The position numbers and the translations under genes are program-made. The notes under the pieces are model-generated. The model was not told where the DNA came from. It did not search any database and saw only the letters and a program-made list of their open reading frames with translations. 64,000 nucleotides of DNA from Rhizobium sp. Pop5 (GTDB lineage: Bacteria > Pseudomonadota > Alphaproteobacteria > Rhizobiales > Rhizobiaceae): NCBI RefSeq assembly GCF_024721175.1, contig NZ_CP099399.1, positions 62,001 through 126,000 of the forward strand. Direction: 5' to 3'. Shown piece after piece: positions 9,660-19,130 of the stretch (the first letter of the stretch is position 1; every line of letters starts with the position of its first letter).

Positions 9660-10375
9660 CATCGCCCGACAAAAGCAAGGGAAACCGCTCCCGCGACGAG
9701 GTTCTCGCCGGTGAATATGTGCTTGGGGTCCTCTCACAGCAGGATCGCCGGGTGGTGGAAGAGCGCATGCGTCACGATCGCACGTTCGCAGCGATCGTCA
9801 GCCGCTGGGAAGCCAACCTCTCCTCGTTCAACGACGAATATGAAGGCGTCGCCCCGAATCGGGAAACCTTCAAGCAGATCGAGGCGCGGCTTTTCGGCGA
9901 TGGCGAAAAAAGCGCGTCCTTTTCGCATGGGCTCTGGAATTCCGCGGTCTTCTGGCGCTCGCTGGCCTTCGCCTGCATCGTCGTCGCCGTCAGCGCCGTC
10001 ATCTTCGCCTCCGGCGTGGTGCCGCAGCCGCAGGGGCCGACACCGCTGGTGGCCGAGCTTTCGGGTGAAAACAACGTCATCAATCTTCGTGCATCCTACG
10101 AAGTGCAGAGCGGCCGGCTGAAGATCGTGCCGGTCGCGGCCGGCAAGCCGGAGGAGAAGTCACTCGAACTCTGGCTGGTACCAGGCAGCGGCGTACCGAA
10201 ATCGCTCGGTATCTTCCAGCCGGGTGAGGGCGGTGAACTTCTCATTCCAGCCGATTTGCGCAGCCAAGTCGGCGATGGCGCCATACTTGCCGTCAGCCTC
10301 GAACCCTTCGGCGGCTCGCCGACCGGGCAGGCGACGGGCCCTATCGTTGCAAGCGGCACCGTCCGCCGGCCGTAA
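9656..10375 (+). CDS. membrane anti-sigma factor, RskA-like
   Basis: A 239-residue single-pass membrane protein. The cytoplasmic N-terminal part (about 1-95) has the LAGEYVLGVLSQQDRR helix characteristic of anti-sigma-K factors, with no HxxxCxxC zinc motif. One transmembrane segment lies at about 100-121, and the C-terminal periplasmic domain carries the SGVPKSLGIF and FGGSPTGQATGPIVASG features of RskA. It overlaps the sigma gene by 4 nt. The expected role is to hold the sigma factor at the membrane until its periplasmic domain senses a signal. The start at 9656 is set by this overlap; an in-frame GTG at 9644 is less likely. Confidence 0.9.
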   Translation: MTSPDKSKGNRSRDEVLAGEYVLGVLSQQDRRVVEERMRHDRTFAAIVSRWEANLSSFNDEYEGVAPNRETFKQIEARLFGDGEKSASFSHGLWNSAVFWRSLAFACIVVAVSAVIFASGVVPQPQGPTPLVAELSGENNVINLRASYEVQSGRLKIVPVAAGKPEEKSLELWLVPGSGVPKSLGIFQPGEGGELLIPADLRSQVGDGAILAVSLEPFGGSPTGQATGPIVASGTVRRP

Positions 10376-10397
10376 AACAATTTCTCCTTTTTGAAAC

Positions 10398-10424
10398 TCT
10401 TCGGCACGGCCCTCCGTAGATCGA
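10398..10424 (+). promoter_or_regulatory. candidate ECF-sigma promoter of the fasciclin gene
   Basis: TGAAAC followed after 17 nt by CGTA matches the general ECF pattern (an AAC-type -35 and a CGT-type -10) about 60 nt upstream of the fasciclin start and directly behind the sigma/anti-sigma pair. It would make the fasciclin gene a target of the adjacent sigma factor. The match is loose and I see no equally good copy before the sigma gene itself. Confidence 0.35.
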
Positions 10425-10486
10425 AATGTCCGGACGACGCTTGAGGCATAAAGCCGGCGGACGGTGCCCGGCCAGAGGAGAAAATC

Positions 10487-11044
10487 ATGATCAAGTCTGC
10501 ATTGTGCATCGCCGCGCTCGCCACTGCCATGTCGGCCGTCGCCTTCACCGCTTATGCGAAGAACCCGGTGGTCGGCGGCGCAGCGATGTTCGAAAAGAAG
10601 AACATCGTCGAAAACGCCATGAATTCCAAGGATCACACGACACTGGTCGCAGCCGTCAAGGCCGCCGGCCTCGTCGGCACGCTGGAGAGCAAAGGCCCCT
10701 TCACCGTCTTCGCGCCAACCAACGAAGCCTTCGCCGCCCTGCCGGACGGCACCGTCGACTCGCTGCTGAAACCTGAAAACAAGGCAAAGCTGACCAAGGT
10801 GCTGACCTGCCACGTCGTTGCGGCAGACGCGATGGCCAAGACCGTTGCCAAAATGATCAAGGATGACGGCGGTGAGCACGACATCAAGACCGTCGGCGGC
10901 TGCGTGCTGAAAGCCAGGGAAAGCATGGGCAAGATCACGCTGACCGATGAAAACGGCGATGTCGCCCATGTAACGATCGCCGACGTCAAGCAATCCAACG
11001 GCGTCATCCACGTCGTCGATGCGGTACTGCTGCCGAAGATGTAA
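10487..11044 (+). CDS. secreted fasciclin (FAS1)-domain protein
   Basis: A 185-residue protein with a signal peptide (about residues 1-24, ending AYA) and one FAS1 domain over the rest of the chain. The H1 box is recognisable as GPFTVFAPTNEAFAALP and the H2 box as SNGVIHVVDAVLLP. FAS1 proteins mediate adhesion; in alphaproteobacteria single-domain forms such as the rhizobial Nex18/Fas1 proteins are linked to symbiosis or stress. The ATG is preceded by AGAGGAGA about 6 nt upstream. Placement right after an ECF sigma/anti-sigma pair resembles MPT70/MPT83 under SigK in mycobacteria and suggests that this sigma factor controls it (inference). Confidence 0.92.
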   Translation: MIKSALCIAALATAMSAVAFTAYAKNPVVGGAAMFEKKNIVENAMNSKDHTTLVAAVKAAGLVGTLESKGPFTVFAPTNEAFAALPDGTVDSLLKPENKAKLTKVLTCHVVAADAMAKTVAKMIKDDGGEHDIKTVGGCVLKARESMGKITLTDENGDVAHVTIADVKQSNGVIHVVDAVLLPKM

Positions 11045-11068
11045 TCCACGCGTATCGGCAAGGACGAT

Positions 11069-11098
11069 GGGGCGCTCTTCGGGGCGCCCCTTCTATTT
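11069..11098 (+). terminator. rho-independent terminator of the fasciclin gene
   Basis: GGGGCGC and GCGCCCC form a stem with an 8-nt loop, followed by TTCTATTT, 25 nt after the stop codon. It overlaps the last codons of the convergent engB gene. Confidence 0.65.
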
Positions 11099-11746
11099 CC
11101 AGTTGGCGATGCCGACGGTTTCGGCGATCGCCTGCCGCAAGTCATTCAGCCCGTCGCCCTTTTCCGACGAGGTGGAAAGCACGGCGGGATAGGCGGCCGG
11201 GCGCTTGCGGATCTTTTCCGCCGTCTCGGCAAGCAGCTTCGGCACGGCGGGCGCCTTGATCTTGTCGGTCTTGGTCAGCACCACCTGATAGGAGACGGCG
11301 GCCTTGTCGAGCAAGGTCAGCACGTCCTCGTCGTTCTTCTTGATGCCGTGGCGGCTATCGATCAGCACATAGACACGTTTGAGCGTCGCGCGGCCGCGCA
11401 GATAATCGAAGACGAGCTTGGTCCATTTGTCGACCTGCTCCTTCGGCGCCTGCGCGTAACCGTAGCCCGGCATGTCGACGATCGCCATCGGCGGCAGGTC
11501 GTTGCCTTCACCCGAATAACCATCCGGAACGAAATAGTTGAGTTCTTGTGTGCGGCCCGGCGTGTTCGATGTGCGCGCCAGGCCTTTCTGGCCGACCAGT
11601 GCATTGATCAGCGACGATTTTCCGACATTCGAGCGCCCGGCAAAGGCCACTTCCAGAGGCCCTTCCGGCGGCAGGAAGTTGAGCGACGGGACGCCGCGGA
11701 TGAAGATCCAGGGGTGGCCGAAGAGCGGCTTTTCGGTATCGGGCAT
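11093..11746 (-). CDS. engB: ribosome biogenesis GTPase EngB (YsxC/YihA)
   Basis: EngB is an essential small GTPase needed for assembly of the 50S ribosomal subunit. It has 217 residues. The G1 motif GRSNVGKSS is at residues 37-45, the switch II/G3 motif is DMPGYGYA, G4 is LTKTDKI (TKxD), and the [12 protein letters not shown] switch I segment is typical of the family. It lies downstream of yidC on the same strand but a strong terminator separates them, so it probably has its own promoter within 11747-11828. The rpmH-rnpA-yidC-engB-argB order is the conserved rhizobial one. Confidence 0.96.
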   Translation of the reverse strand: MPDTEKPLFGHPWIFIRGVPSLNFLPPEGPLEVAFAGRSNVGKSSLINALVGQKGLARTSNTPGRTQELNYFVPDGYSGEGNDLPPMAIVDMPGYGYAQAPKEQVDKWTKLVFDYLRGRATLKRVYVLIDSRHGIKKNDEDVLTLLDKAAVSYQVVLTKTDKIKAPAVPKLLAETAEKIRKRPAAYPAVLSTSSEKGDGLNDLRQAIAETVGIANWK

Positions 11747-11828
11747 GCGGCCTCGGCAATCTCTGGGTTCGGTCTTTTATCGGGCTTCGTGGTTTTGCGG
11801 ACAGATGTCAAGCTTCGGCGGCTGGAAA

Positions 11829-11854
11829 TGAAAAGCCCCGCCGGAGCGGGGCTT
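11829..11854 (-). terminator. rho-independent terminator of the rpmH-rnpA-yidC operon
   Basis: On the minus strand AAGCCCCG and CGGGGCTT form an 8-bp stem with a 6-nt loop, followed by TTCATTT, 10 nt after the yidC stop codon. Confidence 0.75.
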
Positions 11855-11863
11855 GGCAAAGGT

Positions 11864-13660
11864 TCATTTCGATGGCGCTTCTTTTCGTCGGAACAGGCCC
11901 TTCAGATTGTTGAAGAGCTCGATCTTGACGCCATGGCGCTTCATGATCACCGACTGCTGCAGCACCGAGAGCGTGTTGTTCCAGGCCCAGTAGATGACGA
12001 GGCCGGCCGGGAAGCTCGCCAGCATGAACATGAACACCAGCGGCATCCAGTTGAAGATCATCGCCTGCGTCGGATCGGGCGGCGTCGGGTTCATGCGCAT
12101 CTGGAAGAACATGGTGATGCCCATGATCAGCGGCCAGACGCCGAGATGCAGCATCGTCGGCGCGTCGAAGGGTAAAAGGCCGAACAGATTGACGATCGAC
12201 GTCGGATCGGGCGCCGAAAGATCCTTGATCCAGCCGAAGAAGGGCGCGTGCCGCATTTCGATGGTGATGTAGATCACCTTGTAGAGCGAGAAGAAGATCG
12301 GGATCTGCAGCGCCACAGGCCAGCAGCCGGCGATCGGATTGATCTTTTCTTCCTTGTAGAGCTGCATCGTCGCCTGCTGCAGCCCCATCCGGTCGTCGCC
12401 GAATTTCGCCTTCAGTTCCTCCATCTTCGGCTGCATGCGCTTCATGTTCGCCATTGAAGCGTATTGCTTGCTGGCGAGCGGGAAGAACAATGCCTTGACG
12501 ACGATGGTGGTGCACAGGATCGCCACGCCGAAATTGCCGAAGAAGCGGAAGAAGAAGTCCATCAGCTTGAACATCGGCTTGGTGATGAAATAGAACCAGC
12601 CCCAGTCGATCAGGCGGTCGAACTTCGGGATCGAGTAGGACACCTCGTAGCCGTCGATGACAGGCACTTCCTTGGCGCCGGCAAAGACGAGGTTCTTGAG
12701 CTCGATCGATTGGCCCGGCGCGACCGTGAAGGCATCGTCCTTATAGTCGGCCTGATAGCGCGGCTGGCCATCGCTGAAATGCGAGAAGCGGGCCTCATAG
12801 GCGGAGCTCTGCGGCGGAATGATCGTTGCAGCCCAGTATTTGTCGGTGATGCCGAGCCAGCCGCCGGTGGATTTCGCCGGCGTTACCGGCTCCTTCTCCG
12901 TAGCGGTATATTTGGTTTCGACGAGGCCATCGTCGCCGATGACGCCGATGAAGCCTTCATGCAGAACGTAGGCGGACGGCGTCGTCGGCTTGTTGTAACG
13001 TGTCACGCGGCCGTAGGAAGAGAGCGAGGCGGGAGCCTGCCCGGCATTCTCGATCTTGTCGACGACGGTGAACATGTAGCGTTCGTCGACGGAGATGGTG
13101 CGGGTGAACGTCAGGCCCTTGTCGTTGGTGTAGGAAAGCGTCACCGGAGTCTTTTCGGTGAGCTTGGCGCCTTCTGGCGCGGTCCAGAGCGTCGAGGGGC
13201 CGGGAACGGCACCCGTCGCGTCGCCGCCGATATAGCCGAGTTCGGTAAAGTAGCCGTCCTTGGTTTCTGCCGGGCTGAACAGCGTGATGGTCGGGCTCGA
13301 GTCGTCGACGGTCTCGTGATATGCCTTGAGCTTCAGGTCGTCGAGGCGAGCGCCGGCGAGGTTGATCGAGCCGGAAAGCGCAGACGTGTCGATGACAACG
13401 CGCGGGGTCTTCTCAAGCGCCTGCTCGCGCGTCGCCGTCGCTTCTGCCTGGCCGGAAGGTGCCGCGCCGCTCGTCTGGGCCGGTGCCTGGCCGCCTGCCG
13501 CGGGCTTCTGAACCTGTTCGGTCTGCTGCTGCGCCTTCTGGGCTTCTTGCGCCTTGCGCTGAGCCTCGATGCGCGGATTCATATAGAGAAACTGCCAGCC
13601 GAGGACGATCAGCACCGAGAGAGCGATCGCAATGAAGTAATTGCGGTTGTTTTCCATCAT
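11864..13660 (-). CDS. yidC: membrane protein insertase YidC/OxaI
   Basis: YidC inserts and folds inner-membrane proteins alone or with SecYEG. It has 598 residues, the Gram-negative length. An N-terminal membrane anchor is at about 8-26, a Gln/Ala-rich linker at 35-85, and a large periplasmic beta domain at about 90-350. The conserved five-helix insertase core begins near [12 protein letters not shown] and includes [18 protein letters not shown] (with the conserved hydrophilic-groove residue region), [18 protein letters not shown] and [15 protein letters not shown]. Its ATG overlaps the rnpA stop by 4 nt, so the two are translationally coupled. A second in-frame ATG one codon downstream is equally possible. 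Confidence 0.97.
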   Translation of the reverse strand: MMENNRNYFIAIALSVLIVLGWQFLYMNPRIEAQRKAQEAQKAQQQTEQVQKPAAGGQAPAQTSGAAPSGQAEATATREQALEKTPRVVIDTSALSGSINLAGARLDDLKLKAYHETVDDSSPTITLFSPAETKDGYFTELGYIGGDATGAVPGPSTLWTAPEGAKLTEKTPVTLSYTNDKGLTFTRTISVDERYMFTVVDKIENAGQAPASLSSYGRVTRYNKPTTPSAYVLHEGFIGVIGDDGLVETKYTATEKEPVTPAKSTGGWLGITDKYWAATIIPPQSSAYEARFSHFSDGQPRYQADYKDDAFTVAPGQSIELKNLVFAGAKEVPVIDGYEVSYSIPKFDRLIDWGWFYFITKPMFKLMDFFFRFFGNFGVAILCTTIVVKALFFPLASKQYASMANMKRMQPKMEELKAKFGDDRMGLQQATMQLYKEEKINPIAGCWPVALQIPIFFSLYKVIYITIEMRHAPFFGWIKDLSAPDPTSIVNLFGLLPFDAPTMLHLGVWPLIMGITMFFQMRMNPTPPDPTQAMIFNWMPLVFMFMLASFPAGLVIYWAWNNTLSVLQQSVIMKRHGVKIELFNNLKGLFRRKEAPSK

Positions 13661-14058
13661 ACGTTCCTGGGGCGCCCGTCTCCGGAGCGCCGGTGTTTCG
13701 GCTTGGTTTCCACGCGAAATTTCAGTTCCGCAGCCAATTCTTTGAAGGACGCCTCAAGCACGTCCCTGCGCGCGACAACCACATAGTCGTGTCCGGGCTG
13801 CATTGCAAACCCCGCATGAAGCCGCACCGCCTCTTTCAGGCGGCGGCGCATGCGGTTGCGTTCGACCGCGTTGCCATGTTTCTTGGTGACTGTAAAACCG
13901 ACGCGGGCTTGGCTGTCGGGTTCCTTCCGGTCGAGGACTTCGAGAAGGAAGAGGCCGCCCCGGCGTTTTTCGCCTTCGCGGACAGCAAGAAACTGCGGGC
14001 GGCTCTTCAGCCGCCCGACAGCGTGTTTCTGATTTCTGGTCGTCAATTCGCCCGCCAT
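13657..14058 (-). CDS. rnpA: ribonuclease P protein component
   Basis: RnpA is the protein subunit of RNase P, which matures the 5' ends of tRNAs. It has 133 residues. The family RNR-type RNA-binding signature is [28 protein letters not shown] (read from about residue 52), and [10 protein letters not shown] precedes the C-terminal helix. The [15 protein letters not shown] leader is typical. The gene sits 21 nt after rpmH and overlaps yidC by 4 nt. The exact start is slightly uncertain: the first 14 residues ([14 protein letters not shown]) are poorly conserved. Confidence 0.93.
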   Translation of the reverse strand: MAGELTTRNQKHAVGRLKSRPQFLAVREGEKRRGGLFLLEVLDRKEPDSQARVGFTVTKKHGNAVERNRMRRRLKEAVRLHAGFAMQPGHDYVVVARRDVLEASFKELAAELKFRVETKPKHRRSGDGRPRNV

Positions 14059-14079
14059 CTCTTATCGGGCAACCCGGCC

Positions 14080-14214
14080 TTAAGCCGAAAGACGCTTGCG
14101 GCCCTGCGCGCGGCGGGCAGCGATGACCTTGCGGCCACCCTTCGTGGACATGCGCGCACGGAAGCCGTGGCGACGCTTGCGAACAAGCTTGGATGGTTGG
14201 TAAGTACGCTTCAT
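14080..14214 (-). CDS. rpmH: 50S ribosomal protein L34
   Basis: A 44-residue, strongly basic protein starting [19 protein letters not shown] and ending GRKRLSA, the near-invariant L34 sequence. L34 is one of the last proteins added to the large ribosomal subunit. The gene is followed after 21 nt by rnpA and is the first gene of the rpmH-rnpA-yidC operon, the arrangement found in almost all bacteria. No dnaA or replication-origin signature flanks it in this window, as is common in rhizobia, where the origin lies elsewhere. Confidence 0.98.
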   Translation of the reverse strand: MKRTYQPSKLVRKRRHGFRARMSTKGGRKVIAARRAQGRKRLSA

Positions 14215-14644
14215 TTATTTAAACACCGCGGAGTGCGGCCCTTCTTGAATTTGCAGAATGCAAGGAGCGTTGTTTTTCGAACGGGCGGGCCATGAAAGGC
14301 CTGAATGACCGGACGTGCGGCGGCTTATACGGATGAAGGCCGTGAAAGTCAATTATACCGGAGATTTTCAAGTAAAGTCCGCTCAAGTGCAATTTTTCGC
14401 ACGCTGGTGTTAAGAATTTTGATGCACTCTGCAGGGTTGTGCAACACAGTCGCGGGGGCAGAATTTTCGGCGCTGCCGCCTGCTTTTTCGGGGTTCTAAG
14501 GTCCGCGGAGCAGGCCTTAATGGCTAATTTTCGGTAGCCATAATCGTAAACATTAGAAATGTAACTTTAAGAAATTTAGCCGATATTCAGATCATCGGCT
14601 GGGAATTCGCTTTCCAGGCAAGGGTGTAGCGAGGAGGCATCGCA
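14215..14644. other. divergent intergenic region rpmH / chemoreceptor
   Basis: These 430 nt are AT-richer than their surroundings and carry no credible gene. On the minus strand a consensus TATAAT lies at 14357-14352, with GGACTT 17 nt upstream of it, a plausible promoter for rpmH with a leader of about 130 nt. On the plus-strand side ATGGCTA and TAGCCAT (14520-14541) form a perfect 7-bp inverted repeat 104 nt before the chemoreceptor start. GTGC-N8-GCAC at 14387-14402 is a second, weaker inverted repeat. The chemoreceptor ribosome-binding site GAGGAGG is at about 14629. Confidence 0.5.
14352..14357 (-). promoter_or_regulatory. candidate -10 box of the rpmH operon
   Basis: The minus strand reads TATAAT, with GGACTT 17 nt upstream as a poor -35. 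It lies 138 nt before the rpmH start codon. The -10 is perfect but the -35 is weak, so it is only a candidate. Confidence 0.35.
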
Positions 14645-16639
14645 TTGAAGATCCGCGGCAAGATTAACCTGCTGGTTTCCGTGATGGGCGCGGTAGCGCT
14701 TCTGATCGGGGCAACCGCATTGTCCGCCATGCACGAATACAGTAGCAACCTCACGGCTTATGAGCATGCCGCCGCCCGCGCCTACGCCGGCGAGCGCCTC
14801 AACCGTTTCGTCACGGCGGTGGTCATGGAATCGCGCGGCATTTATGCCGCCAAGGACATCAAGGATACTCCGAATTTCGCAAAGGGCCTGATGGCCGACC
14901 TCGACGAGATCGATAAGGTCGTCGCCGGCTGGGCGCCGCTCGTTCCCGAAGCGGAGAAGGACGATTTTGCCAAGCTCGTCGCCCGCGCCGCCGAATTCCG
15001 AAGCTTCCGCACGGAAACGGCTCGCCTCGGCACGGAAGTCGGCCCCGAGGCAGCCAGCAAACAGGGCAACAATGAGGCCAATCGCGCCAACCGCAAGGCC
15101 TTCCAGGCGGAAATCGACGCGGTCGTCGCCATCGACAAGGCCGCGCTTGAAGCCGTCGATGCCGAAATCGAGAGCTTCCGCACATGGGTGCTGATGCTCG
15201 TCCTCAGCATCACCGGCATCGGCATCGCGGTCGGCATCGGCATGGGATTCTATATCGGCACCAGCCATCTGAGCCGCCCGATCAAGCGTGTCACCCATGC
15301 GATCAAGCAGGTCGCGGACGGCAACTTCGAGGCCGATGTTCCCTTTGCCGGCCGTCGGGACGAAATCGGCGAAATGGCTGCGGCAGTTGCGGTCTTCAAG
15401 GAGAACGGCCTTGCCGTCAAGCGCCTGAACGCCCAGGAAACGGCCATGCGCGCCAAGAGCGACGACCTGCAGTCGAGCATGTCGGTGGTCGTGGCTGCGG
15501 CCGCTGCGGGCGATTTCAGCCATCGCATCAACAAGGATTATGAGGACGAGAGCCTCAACCAGTTCGCCGGCAACATCAACACGCTGCTGTCGAGCGTCGA
15601 CGCCGGCATCGGCGAGACCCGCCGCGTCGTCGCAAGCCTTGCCGAGGGCGATCTCACCCAGACGATGAACGGCAACTTCCAGGGCGCTTTCGCCGAATTG
15701 CAGCAGAACGTCAACAATACGTTCGCAACACTGCAGGCGACGATGCGCGAGGTGCGCGAGACGACGGAAGCGATGAACGGCAATACGGCTGAGCTGCGCA
15801 ATGCGAGTGACGACCTCTCGAAGCGCACCGAGCAGCAGGCGGCCGCCCTCGAACAGACCTCGGCGGCGCTCGATGAGATCACCGCTGTCGTGCAGAATTC
15901 CACCGAGCGGGCGCATGAAGCAACCATCATGGTGTCCGAAGCCAAGGAGAATGCCGGCCGCTCCGGCGTCGTCGTGGGCAATGCCGTCGAGGCCATGGGC
16001 CGCATCGAGCAGGCTTCGCGCGAAATCAGCCAGATCATCAACGTCATCGATGAGATCGCCTTCCAGACCAACCTCCTGGCGCTGAACGCAGGCGTCGAGG
16101 CGGCCCGTGCCGGTGAAGCCGGCAAGGGCTTCGCGGTGGTGGCGCAGGAGGTGCGGGAGCTGGCGCAGCGTTCGGCAACGGCCGCCAAGGACATCAAGGC
16201 GCTGATCACCAAGTCGGGCGATGAGGTGCAGGTCGGCGTCAAGCTCGTCCAGGCGACTGGCGAAGCGCTGTCCGAAATCGGCACCCGCGTCATCGCGATC
16301 AACGACCACATCCATTCGATCGCGACGGCGGCACGGGAGCAGGCGACCGGCCTCAAGGAGGTCAATACCGCCGTCAATCAGATGGACCAGGTGACGCAGC
16401 AGAACGCTGCGATGGTGGAGGAGACCTCCGCCGCCACCCACAAGCTGTCTGCCGAAGCCGACGGCCTGGTGCGCCTCATCGCACGCTTCAAGCTGTCGAA
16501 TGCGCAGGCACCCGTGGCGCTTGTTCGCAACGAGGCGCTGAGGCCCGTCGCTTCGCCCGCCCGCCGGGCGATCGGCAAGGTCGCCCGCGCCTTCGGCGGC
16601 AATACGGCCGCGGCCGAACAGAGCTGGGAAGAGTTCTGA
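14645..16639 (+). CDS. methyl-accepting chemotaxis protein
   Basis: A 664-residue transmembrane chemoreceptor. TM1 is at about 8-26, a mainly helical periplasmic sensor lies at about 27-178, and TM2 is at about 180-205. A HAMP domain is at about 206-258 and a second HAMP-like segment ([18 protein letters not shown]) at about 318-360. The coiled-coil signalling domain has the invariant hairpin tip [20 protein letters not shown]. The C-terminus ends in SWEEF, a CheR/CheB-docking pentapeptide like NWETF. Translation starts at TTG, supported by GAGGAGG about 8 nt upstream and by the typical positively charged start before TM1. No che genes are nearby. The ligand is unknown. Confidence 0.94.
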   Translation: MKIRGKINLLVSVMGAVALLIGATALSAMHEYSSNLTAYEHAAARAYAGERLNRFVTAVVMESRGIYAAKDIKDTPNFAKGLMADLDEIDKVVAGWAPLVPEAEKDDFAKLVARAAEFRSFRTETARLGTEVGPEAASKQGNNEANRANRKAFQAEIDAVVAIDKAALEAVDAEIESFRTWVLMLVLSITGIGIAVGIGMGFYIGTSHLSRPIKRVTHAIKQVADGNFEADVPFAGRRDEIGEMAAAVAVFKENGLAVKRLNAQETAMRAKSDDLQSSMSVVVAAAAAGDFSHRINKDYEDESLNQFAGNINTLLSSVDAGIGETRRVVASLAEGDLTQTMNGNFQGAFAELQQNVNNTFATLQATMREVRETTEAMNGNTAELRNASDDLSKRTEQQAAALEQTSAALDEITAVVQNSTERAHEATIMVSEAKENAGRSGVVVGNAVEAMGRIEQASREISQIINVIDEIAFQTNLLALNAGVEAARAGEAGKGFAVVAQEVRELAQRSATAAKDIKALITKSGDEVQVGVKLVQATGEALSEIGTRVIAINDHIHSIATAAREQATGLKEVNTAVNQMDQVTQQNAAMVEETSAATHKLSAEADGLVRLIARFKLSNAQAPVALVRNEALRPVASPARRAIGKVARAFGGNTAAAEQSWEEF

Positions 16640-16665
16640 TCTCTCTCGCCCACGACATGTCTTCG

Positions 16666-16694
16666 AACGCCGCCTCCGGGCGGCGTTTTCTTTG
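16666..16694 (+). terminator. rho-independent terminator of the chemoreceptor gene
   Basis: AACGCCGCC and GGCGGCGTT form a 9-bp stem with a 4-nt loop, followed by TTCTTT, 27 nt after the stop codon. Confidence 0.8.
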
Positions 16695-16800
16695 TGACCA
16701 CGTGACACCGCTCGCAAAGATTTGAAAGCGGAGCGTATTGGTCTAATATAGAGCTCCAATGGTGAGGGCGGCCGCGCGCTGCCGATCGGGCGAGACCAGA

Positions 16801-18321
16801 ATGCCGATTAAAGACCAGGGCGATAATCCTTCGGCGGAAATCCCGGCGGCCGGTGAGGCCGCAAGGGCGCGGTGCCCGTCTGCGGGCATGTTCGGCGGCC
16901 TATCCGGCAAGCTGCTCTGGCTCACGGTCTTCTTCATCATGCTCGCCGAAGTGCTGATCTTTTTCCCGTCGGTCGCCAGCATGCGGCTGCGCTGGCTGCA
17001 GGAGAGGCTGAACACGGCCGCTGCCGCCGCCATCGTCATCGACGGGCTGCAACCGATCGAGTTGCCGCGCGCGCTGCAGAAGGAGACGCTGGAGGCGACG
17101 GGCACCAAGGCGATCGTGCTTCGCAAAGAGGGCACCTCGCGGCTTCTGGCGACCACCGACATGCCGACGTCGGTCGACGAATCCTACGATCTGACCGATG
17201 TGCCGCCGCTGACGGCGATAGGAGATGCGCTCGACACCTTGGTCTTCGGCGGCAACAGGATGATCCGCGTCTACGGGCCCGTCGGCGATACCAACACCGG
17301 CGTCGAGGTGGTGATGAAGGATAGGCCGTTGCGCACGGCGATGTTCTTCTATTCCCGCAACGTCCTTCTCTTGTCGGTGCTGATCTCGCTGTTCACGGCG
17401 ACGCTGATCTTTTTTTCGATCAACCGCATCCTCATCGGCCCGATCCGCCGGCTGACCGGCAGCATGCAGCAATTCTCCTCCGATCCGGAGAATCCGGCTC
17501 ATGTCTATATCGGCGACGGTGGCCGCGACGAACTGGCGGTGGCTGGGCGCAACCTGACGTCGATGCAGATGGAGCTGCAGAAGACGCTGAAACAGCAGAA
17601 GAACCTTGCCGCGCTCGGGCTTGCCGTTTCCAAAATCAATCACGACATGCGCAACATCCTGGCTTCCGCACAGCTGATGTCGGACCGGCTGGTCGACGTC
17701 GACGATCCCATGGTCAAGAGTTTCGCCCCGAAGCTCCTGCGCACCATCGACCGCGCCGTCGGCTACACCACAGAGGTCCTGTCCTACGGCAAGGCGAGCG
17801 AATCGGCGCCGCGCCGCCGCCGCATGCACCTGTTGGAGTTGACCCAGGAGGTCAAAGATATTCTAGCGATCGAGCCGCAGACCGGTATCGAATTCGTCGA
17901 GCAGATCGGCGCCGACCTCGAAGTCGATGCCGACGCCGAGCAGCTTTTCCGTGTCATCCACAACCTCTGCCGCAATGCGCTGCAGGCACTGACGTCGCCG
18001 GGCGAGGGCGGTCCGGGTTCTATCAGGCGCATCACGGTGTCGGCCCAGCGCGTCGGCAGCGTCGTCAGCATCACCGTGGACGATACCGGTCCCGGCATGC
18101 CGCTGAAGGCGCGCCAGAACCTCTTTGCCGCCTTCCGAGGCTCCGCCCGCTCGGGCGGCACAGGCCTCGGCCTGACGATTGCCCGTGAACTGGTGCTCGC
18201 CCATGGCGGCACGATCGCGCTTGTGGAAAAGCCGACGGTCGGTACGCAGTTCCGCATCGAGATCCCCGACCGCCCGGTTTCGCTGGAGGACTACCGCAGC
18301 CGGGCACACCTGGAAAAGTGA
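16801..18321 (+). CDS. membrane sensor histidine kinase, orphan
   Basis: From the chosen ATG (MPIKDQGD) the protein has 506 residues; an in-frame ATG at 16759 would add 14. TM1 is at about 37-59, a periplasmic sensor at 60-187, TM2 at 188-209, then HAMP (IGPIRRLTGSMQQF). The dimerisation/phosphoacceptor helix has His281 in SKINHDMRNILASA. The ATPase domain has N-box LCRNALQAL, G1 box VDDTGPGMP and G2 box GGTGLGLTIARELV. No response-regulator gene is adjacent, so the partner must be encoded elsewhere. The signal is unknown. Confidence 0.92.
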   Translation: MPIKDQGDNPSAEIPAAGEAARARCPSAGMFGGLSGKLLWLTVFFIMLAEVLIFFPSVASMRLRWLQERLNTAAAAAIVIDGLQPIELPRALQKETLEATGTKAIVLRKEGTSRLLATTDMPTSVDESYDLTDVPPLTAIGDALDTLVFGGNRMIRVYGPVGDTNTGVEVVMKDRPLRTAMFFYSRNVLLLSVLISLFTATLIFFSINRILIGPIRRLTGSMQQFSSDPENPAHVYIGDGGRDELAVAGRNLTSMQMELQKTLKQQKNLAALGLAVSKINHDMRNILASAQLMSDRLVDVDDPMVKSFAPKLLRTIDRAVGYTTEVLSYGKASESAPRRRRMHLLELTQEVKDILAIEPQTGIEFVEQIGADLEVDADAEQLFRVIHNLCRNALQALTSPGEGGPGSIRRITVSAQRVGSVVSITVDDTGPGMPLKARQNLFAAFRGSARSGGTGLGLTIARELVLAHGGTIALVEKPTVGTQFRIEIPDRPVSLEDYRSRAHLEK

Positions 18322-18446
18322 GGTGGTTTCGCAACGCGCCAGCCGCCAGCAGACAAACACGCGATTTTTTCAGAAATGCTCTTGCATTGTCCGAAAGGAC
18401 CCTTTAGAGAACCGCCCACGCAAGCGGCACGGCCGCTTCTGCAAGC

Positions 18447-18523
18447 GCACCCGTAGCTCAGCTGGATAGAGCACCAGACTACGAATCTGGGGGTCAGGAG
18501 TTCGAATCTCTTCGGGTGCGCCA
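18447..18523 (+). tRNA. tRNA-Arg (anticodon ACG)
   Basis: A complete 77-nt cloverleaf. The acceptor stem GCACCCG pairs with CGGGTGC, with discriminator G and an encoded CCA. The anticodon arm is CCAGA-CTACGAA-TCTGG, giving ACG at the wobble-to-third positions, and TTCGAATC is present in the T arm. ACG is normally edited to ICG and reads CGU/CGC/CGA. I looked for a copy of the 3' end downstream as an attachment site and found none within the next 3 kb. Confidence 0.97.
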
Positions 18524-18587
18524 TTTCTTTCAATGCCTTAAATGATTGTTCGTGCATCCGGGAAACCGGGCGCCGTTGGCCGTTTTC

Positions 18588-19130
18588 CTAACGCGTGCGC
18601 AGCAGCGCCTGGAAATCGCTCTGCGTCTCGCCATAGGTCTCGTTGTAGGTCATGACCACGGACGCCTTCAGATGCTCGATATCGACTTCCGCAGCGCTTC
18701 GCGGCGATGTCGTCTGGTACTCATAGGTCCCGACGAGGGTGTCTATTGTGATGGGCCGGACAAGACGCTTACCGTCCAGCAACTTTAAAAGCGCCTCCCC
18801 AATGAAGGGGTAAGGGCTGTATTCATTGTTGAGCCAATCCGGCTGAATAGTGCCACGGCTGATCCCTGCCGCCTCCAATGCCTGCAGCTTGTTGTTGGAA
18901 TCGCCCGATGGCAGCGGTGTGTCCGGCCGGCTGTCGGTCGGCGATTGCGTGTCGTGTATCTCGGAACAGGAAAGTACGGAGCAGACGGCATCGCGGCCCG
19001 TCTTGGTGAGGCTTGGAATTTGTGTGAGCAGTGCGGTTACGGCGATGAGCAGCGCGGTGATCTGGGCGGTCGTGCCCGTCATGCGCTCCAGAAACGATTT
19101 CTTCGGTGCCGGGCTTTCGTCTTTGCTCAT
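18588..19130 (-). CDS. hypothetical membrane-anchored protein
   Basis: A 180-residue protein with a short charged N-terminus, one hydrophobic segment at about 20-40 (TAQITALLIAVTALLTQI) and a hydrophilic C-terminal domain that begins after a Ser/Pro/Asp-rich linker containing two cysteines. I recognise no domain. The ATG at 19130 is preceded by a GTG codon; the ribosome-binding site is weak. Base composition is lower in GC than in the neighbours, and the gene lies just behind a tRNA gene, convergent with it, which fits an accessory gene gained by transfer. Confidence 0.6.
   Translation of the reverse strand: MSKDESPAPKKSFLERMTGTTAQITALLIAVTALLTQIPSLTKTGRDAVCSVLSCSEIHDTQSPTDSRPDTPLPSGDSNNKLQALEAAGISRGTIQPDWLNNEYSPYPFIGEALLKLLDGKRLVRPITIDTLVGTYEYQTTSPRSAAEVDIEHLKASVVMTYNETYGETQSDFQALLRTR

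Noticed and set aside
12464..13786. A 440-codon frame opposite yidC and rnpA
   Set aside because: Both sense genes are unmistakable and essential; the antisense frame is a composition effect.
14080..14644. Chromosomal replication origin next to rpmH
   Set aside because: No dnaA gene or cluster of DnaA boxes is visible; in rhizobia the origin lies elsewhere.
14576..16759. A 727-codon open frame antisense to the chemoreceptor gene
   Set aside because: It mirrors the codon bias of the sense gene in GC-rich DNA; the sense frame has full domain structure and the antisense product resembles nothing.
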